64,000 nt of DNA from Dirofilaria immitis (Eukaryota > Nematoda > Chromadorea > Rhabditida > Onchocercidae): the NCBI GenBank assembly GCA_024305405.1, contig JAKNDB010000086.1:1983001-2047000 (forward strand). Direction: 5' to 3'. Positions 61,560 through 64,000 of the stretch are shown here, piece by piece; positions within the stretch are counted from its first letter, which is position 1, and every line of letters starts with the position of its first letter. A program made the position numbers and the translations under genes. Below the pieces are notes generated by a model. That model saw nothing but the letters and a program-made list of their open reading frames with translations, searched no databases and had not been told where the DNA came from.

Positions 61560-63683
61560 AGTAAGAAAAAACTGTACCTCGAAATAAGGGAATTTGTAAA
61601 GCAAAAGCTGAACGCTTTTCAAGCGCGTAATTTTCATACTTTTTCGAATCGATTTGTGATGGACTTTTAGGCCCTCGCCAACACATTCGACATTTTCAAT
61701 GTAAATTTTCATCGATGCCTTCGATAGAGGCAGAAGATGAACCTAATGTTTTTAAAAAGTGCTAAACTTTATTTATTTAAACGCAAATATAAAGAAAAGA
61801 ATACACAAATATTAATAAGTGGAAATATTAACTGAATATACGTCATCTGATTTGAAAATGATGTCGGTTGCAGACGGCTGTAGTCGGGTATCGCTGATGC
61901 CGACAAGTCACTAAGTCGTTTGGGTTTCTCTAATGCGTAAAAATCCTAAGACAGTTATCATAAAATTATGATCATGAAAATAGTCTTAGAAACAATTTTA
62001 AGCAGTCACTGAAAGCTAATTATACATAAGATTTTGTTATTATACATAAAAATATTGTCGAATCAATAACAATTCGACATGTTAATAATGAATATCATAA
62101 AATATTGAGAAAAAACACTTGTCAAAAAAATGTTGAAAGTCTAATGTTATTTGTATGCATAAAACAGTCGCTAGCTCTAGTATCCTAGGATGTACGACAC
62201 TTTCATGGAAAATTACCTTTCATAACAAAAAAAATTATTCATAAACAAAGAATTATATAAACCCTTATCTTACGACTACTAGTGCAACCGTCTAATTGCG
62301 CGTATTTGATATATTTTGCCATGTCAGTATCACTAGGCTTTTTAACCTCAAAACCATATGATTCTTTAGTTGTTAAAATGCCGATAGACGTAATCAAATT
62401 GTCTGAAAACAGATATTTAAAAGATGCATCTAACTAGCTTAATTTCTATAAAAACTAAAATTATTGATAAAAAATGAAGCTAACAAACTCGGATTTTTCT
62501 GATTCGGTGTCACTTCTCGATTTGTTGAAGTTATTAGACGAAGTTTATTTACCTAGAAATAGGTGCATCATATTTATATAATTTAGAAGAAAAGTCATTC
62601 CTCTCGTTCGAACTTTACTCTGTTTCCTTTTTCTTCACAGTTCCTTTATAGTGCAGAACATATCATCGAACACATACACAAACACATACGTAAACAAATA
62701 CATAAATAAGTAAAACACATCATTCTATAAAAAACAAATCAAAATATAGTTACAAAAACTTATTACTATAGTCAATTTAAATAATATTAAGAAAAATGGA
62801 AAAATTCAAATGAAATTAAACAATTATCTACCGAATTAAAACCACACTCATAATGTGCTTCGATATCCGATTTTAGCAGTGGTTCATCTTCTTCATCATC
62901 ATCATCTGATAAAGCAGTTTTTTCTTCATTCGCATTGTCTCTGTCATTCAAATCTTGCTAAATAAAACAAAATTCCGGTCTAGAAAGTTGCTCATCGCAA
63001 AAATAATCGACTGTAAAAATAGAGAAATGAGACGATATAGAATTTTATGAATTCCAACTTTTCGGTAGAAATAAATAACAGATGCAAGCAAAAATCATCT
63101 AAAAATAATAAAATACCTTCCATAATTTCGCAAAACTATAACAATGTGCAACACTTTGATTCACACCATCAACTATTACAGACTTTTGAAGATCCTTCTG
63201 TTCACGAATTAAATCGTCTAGTCTTGATAATTCCCACAAACGATAGTATATATAATATAGATCTTCAGTAGAAAACAACCAATGACAATGTGATGTTGAT
63301 GTTGCTTGAATCAACAAAAGTTTAATTTATTACGTAAAACTAAATAGTAAGGCATAATCAATATAATAAGCTTACGAAGTCATATAATAACTTTCAGAAG
63401 GATTTATTATCAGATAAGTACATACCACAGACGTATTACAAATCACTTTATAGCATTGATAAGACCGCTATGATACCAAAACAATAATAATAACTTACCC
63501 GCACTAATACTAGAAAGAACGCTATCATCGGTAAATTTCCAGTCATTCAATCCATCAGGATTTTCCCAGTAACTGGAATCAACAAACCATGCGCAGTAAT
63601 CTGCTTTCATCTTGAAATCAGCAGGAAAATGAAGATAATGATCAGTTCCCAAGTCCCACAAATGACAACTTGAGTTACTTGGT
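61560..63683 (-). CDS. 3' part of a FIG4/SAC3-type phosphoinositide phosphatase gene
   Basis: Minus-strand exons 63499-63683, 63117-63262, 62832-62957, 62289-62402 and 61842-61929 are followed by a last coding segment at about 61560-61735. The first reads RPSNSSCHLWDLGTDHYLHF, matching the block after the SAC catalytic domain in FIG4 (HLWELPTDFYLHH type). Exon 62832-62957 is a acidic linker, SDDDDEEDEPLLK. Exon 62289-62402, with ESYGFEVKKPSDTDMAKY, matches the conserved C-terminal YGxxL...D block. The end contains KKYENYALEKR. FIG4 turns over PI(3,5)P2 on endolysosomes with the PIKfyve complex. The catalytic CX5R motif lies upstream, outside the window. One base is missing between exons 3 and 4, and another near 61670-61674. 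The final junction is unresolved. Confidence 0.65.
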
Positions 63684-63689
63684 CTGGAA

Positions 63690-64000
63690 ATGCGATAAAC
63701 ATTTATAGCGACTAGAAATGGAAAAAATACTTACTATAGCACTAATAATAACCGCACTGTCTTAAAAATAGCTATTTAATGATACTGGATTAATGCTTCA
63801 CTCTATCACTATGAATGTAATCAATATCCTTCACTATTATCTAAACACAATCTTCATACTATTAATTTTTGCATATTATTATTTATTATATAACTGATAA
63901 ATAAGAAATAAATAATGAATGGGAAATAATAAATAAAAAATGAACAAATAACCTGAACACGCCCAAAAACAAGTTAATTGCATTTTGTTTATCATAGTCA
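63690..64000. other. Intron or 5' sequence of the FIG4-type gene
   Basis: AT-rich sequence upstream of the first recognised exon. No further exon of the phosphatase was found before the window ends. Confidence 0.35.

Noticed and set aside
1..64000. Wolbachia-derived or other bacterial insertions
   Set aside because: Filarial genomes often carry them, so they were looked for. No stretch read as a recognisable bacterial protein.
1..64000. tRNA, rRNA, spliced-leader RNA genes or CRISPR arrays
   Set aside because: No sequence with the expected internal promoter boxes, conserved rRNA blocks or regular spaced repeats was noticed. A dedicated covariance-model search was not possible here.

Overview
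The window looks like nuclear DNA of a parasitic nematode, most likely a spirurid or filarial worm. It is AT-rich, with short-exon genes whose introns mostly end in nematode-style TTTTCAG acceptors. Acceptor-like sites sit just before several start codons, as expected for spliced-leader trans-splicing. One gene encodes a nematode-only MSP-domain sperm protein, and there is a decayed BEL/Pao retrotransposon. The taxonomic call is an inference; no marker gene fixes the species.

Layout. 1-989 (+): 3' end of an arginine/serine- and lysine-rich protein gene. 1448-2322 (-): adrenodoxin-type mitochondrial [2Fe-2S] ferredoxin. About 3370-6600 (-): a multi-exon gene for a protein I do not recognise. 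6912-7485 (-): MSP-domain sperm protein with a Pro/Gly/Glu repeat N-terminus. 8848-11031 (+): NEK8-type kinase (nekl-2). 12885-16967 (-): eleven-exon neuropeptide-type GPCR. 17-24.2 kb: gene-poor, with a MITE-like inverted repeat. 24236-25470 (-): COX11. 28611-29976 (-): UDP-glucuronate decarboxylase (sqv-1 type), with no introns in its coding region. 33796-39498 (+): 19-exon ZC3H18-like CCCH zinc-finger protein. 40493-41583 (+): RNase P/MRP subunit POP4. 42225-44930 (-): truncated BEL/Pao element. 46.8-47.2 kb: TG microsatellites. 48841-51640 (+): multi-exon gene(s) of unknown function. 51.6-61.5 kb: almost gene-free. 61560-63683 (-): 3' part of a FIG4-type SAC phosphatase gene, whose 5' end lies beyond the window.

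An overall pattern matters for every reader. In at least seven genes the reading frame is broken, and each frame can be recovered only by assuming one missing base, nearly always in a homopolymer run. Extra bases are never needed. The GPCR, ferredoxin, MSP and POP4 genes are intact. This looks like uncorrected single-base deletions in a long-read assembly rather than widespread gene death, but the sequence alone cannot prove it.

The genes are mostly unrelated housekeeping functions: two mitochondrial biogenesis proteins (ferredoxin, COX11), two nuclear RNA factors (ZC3H18-like, POP4), a ciliary/epidermal kinase, a glycosaminoglycan precursor enzyme and a phosphoinositide phosphatase. I see no operon with the usual tight spacing and no gene cluster acting as one system. 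I saw no CRISPR array, rRNA or convincing tRNA.
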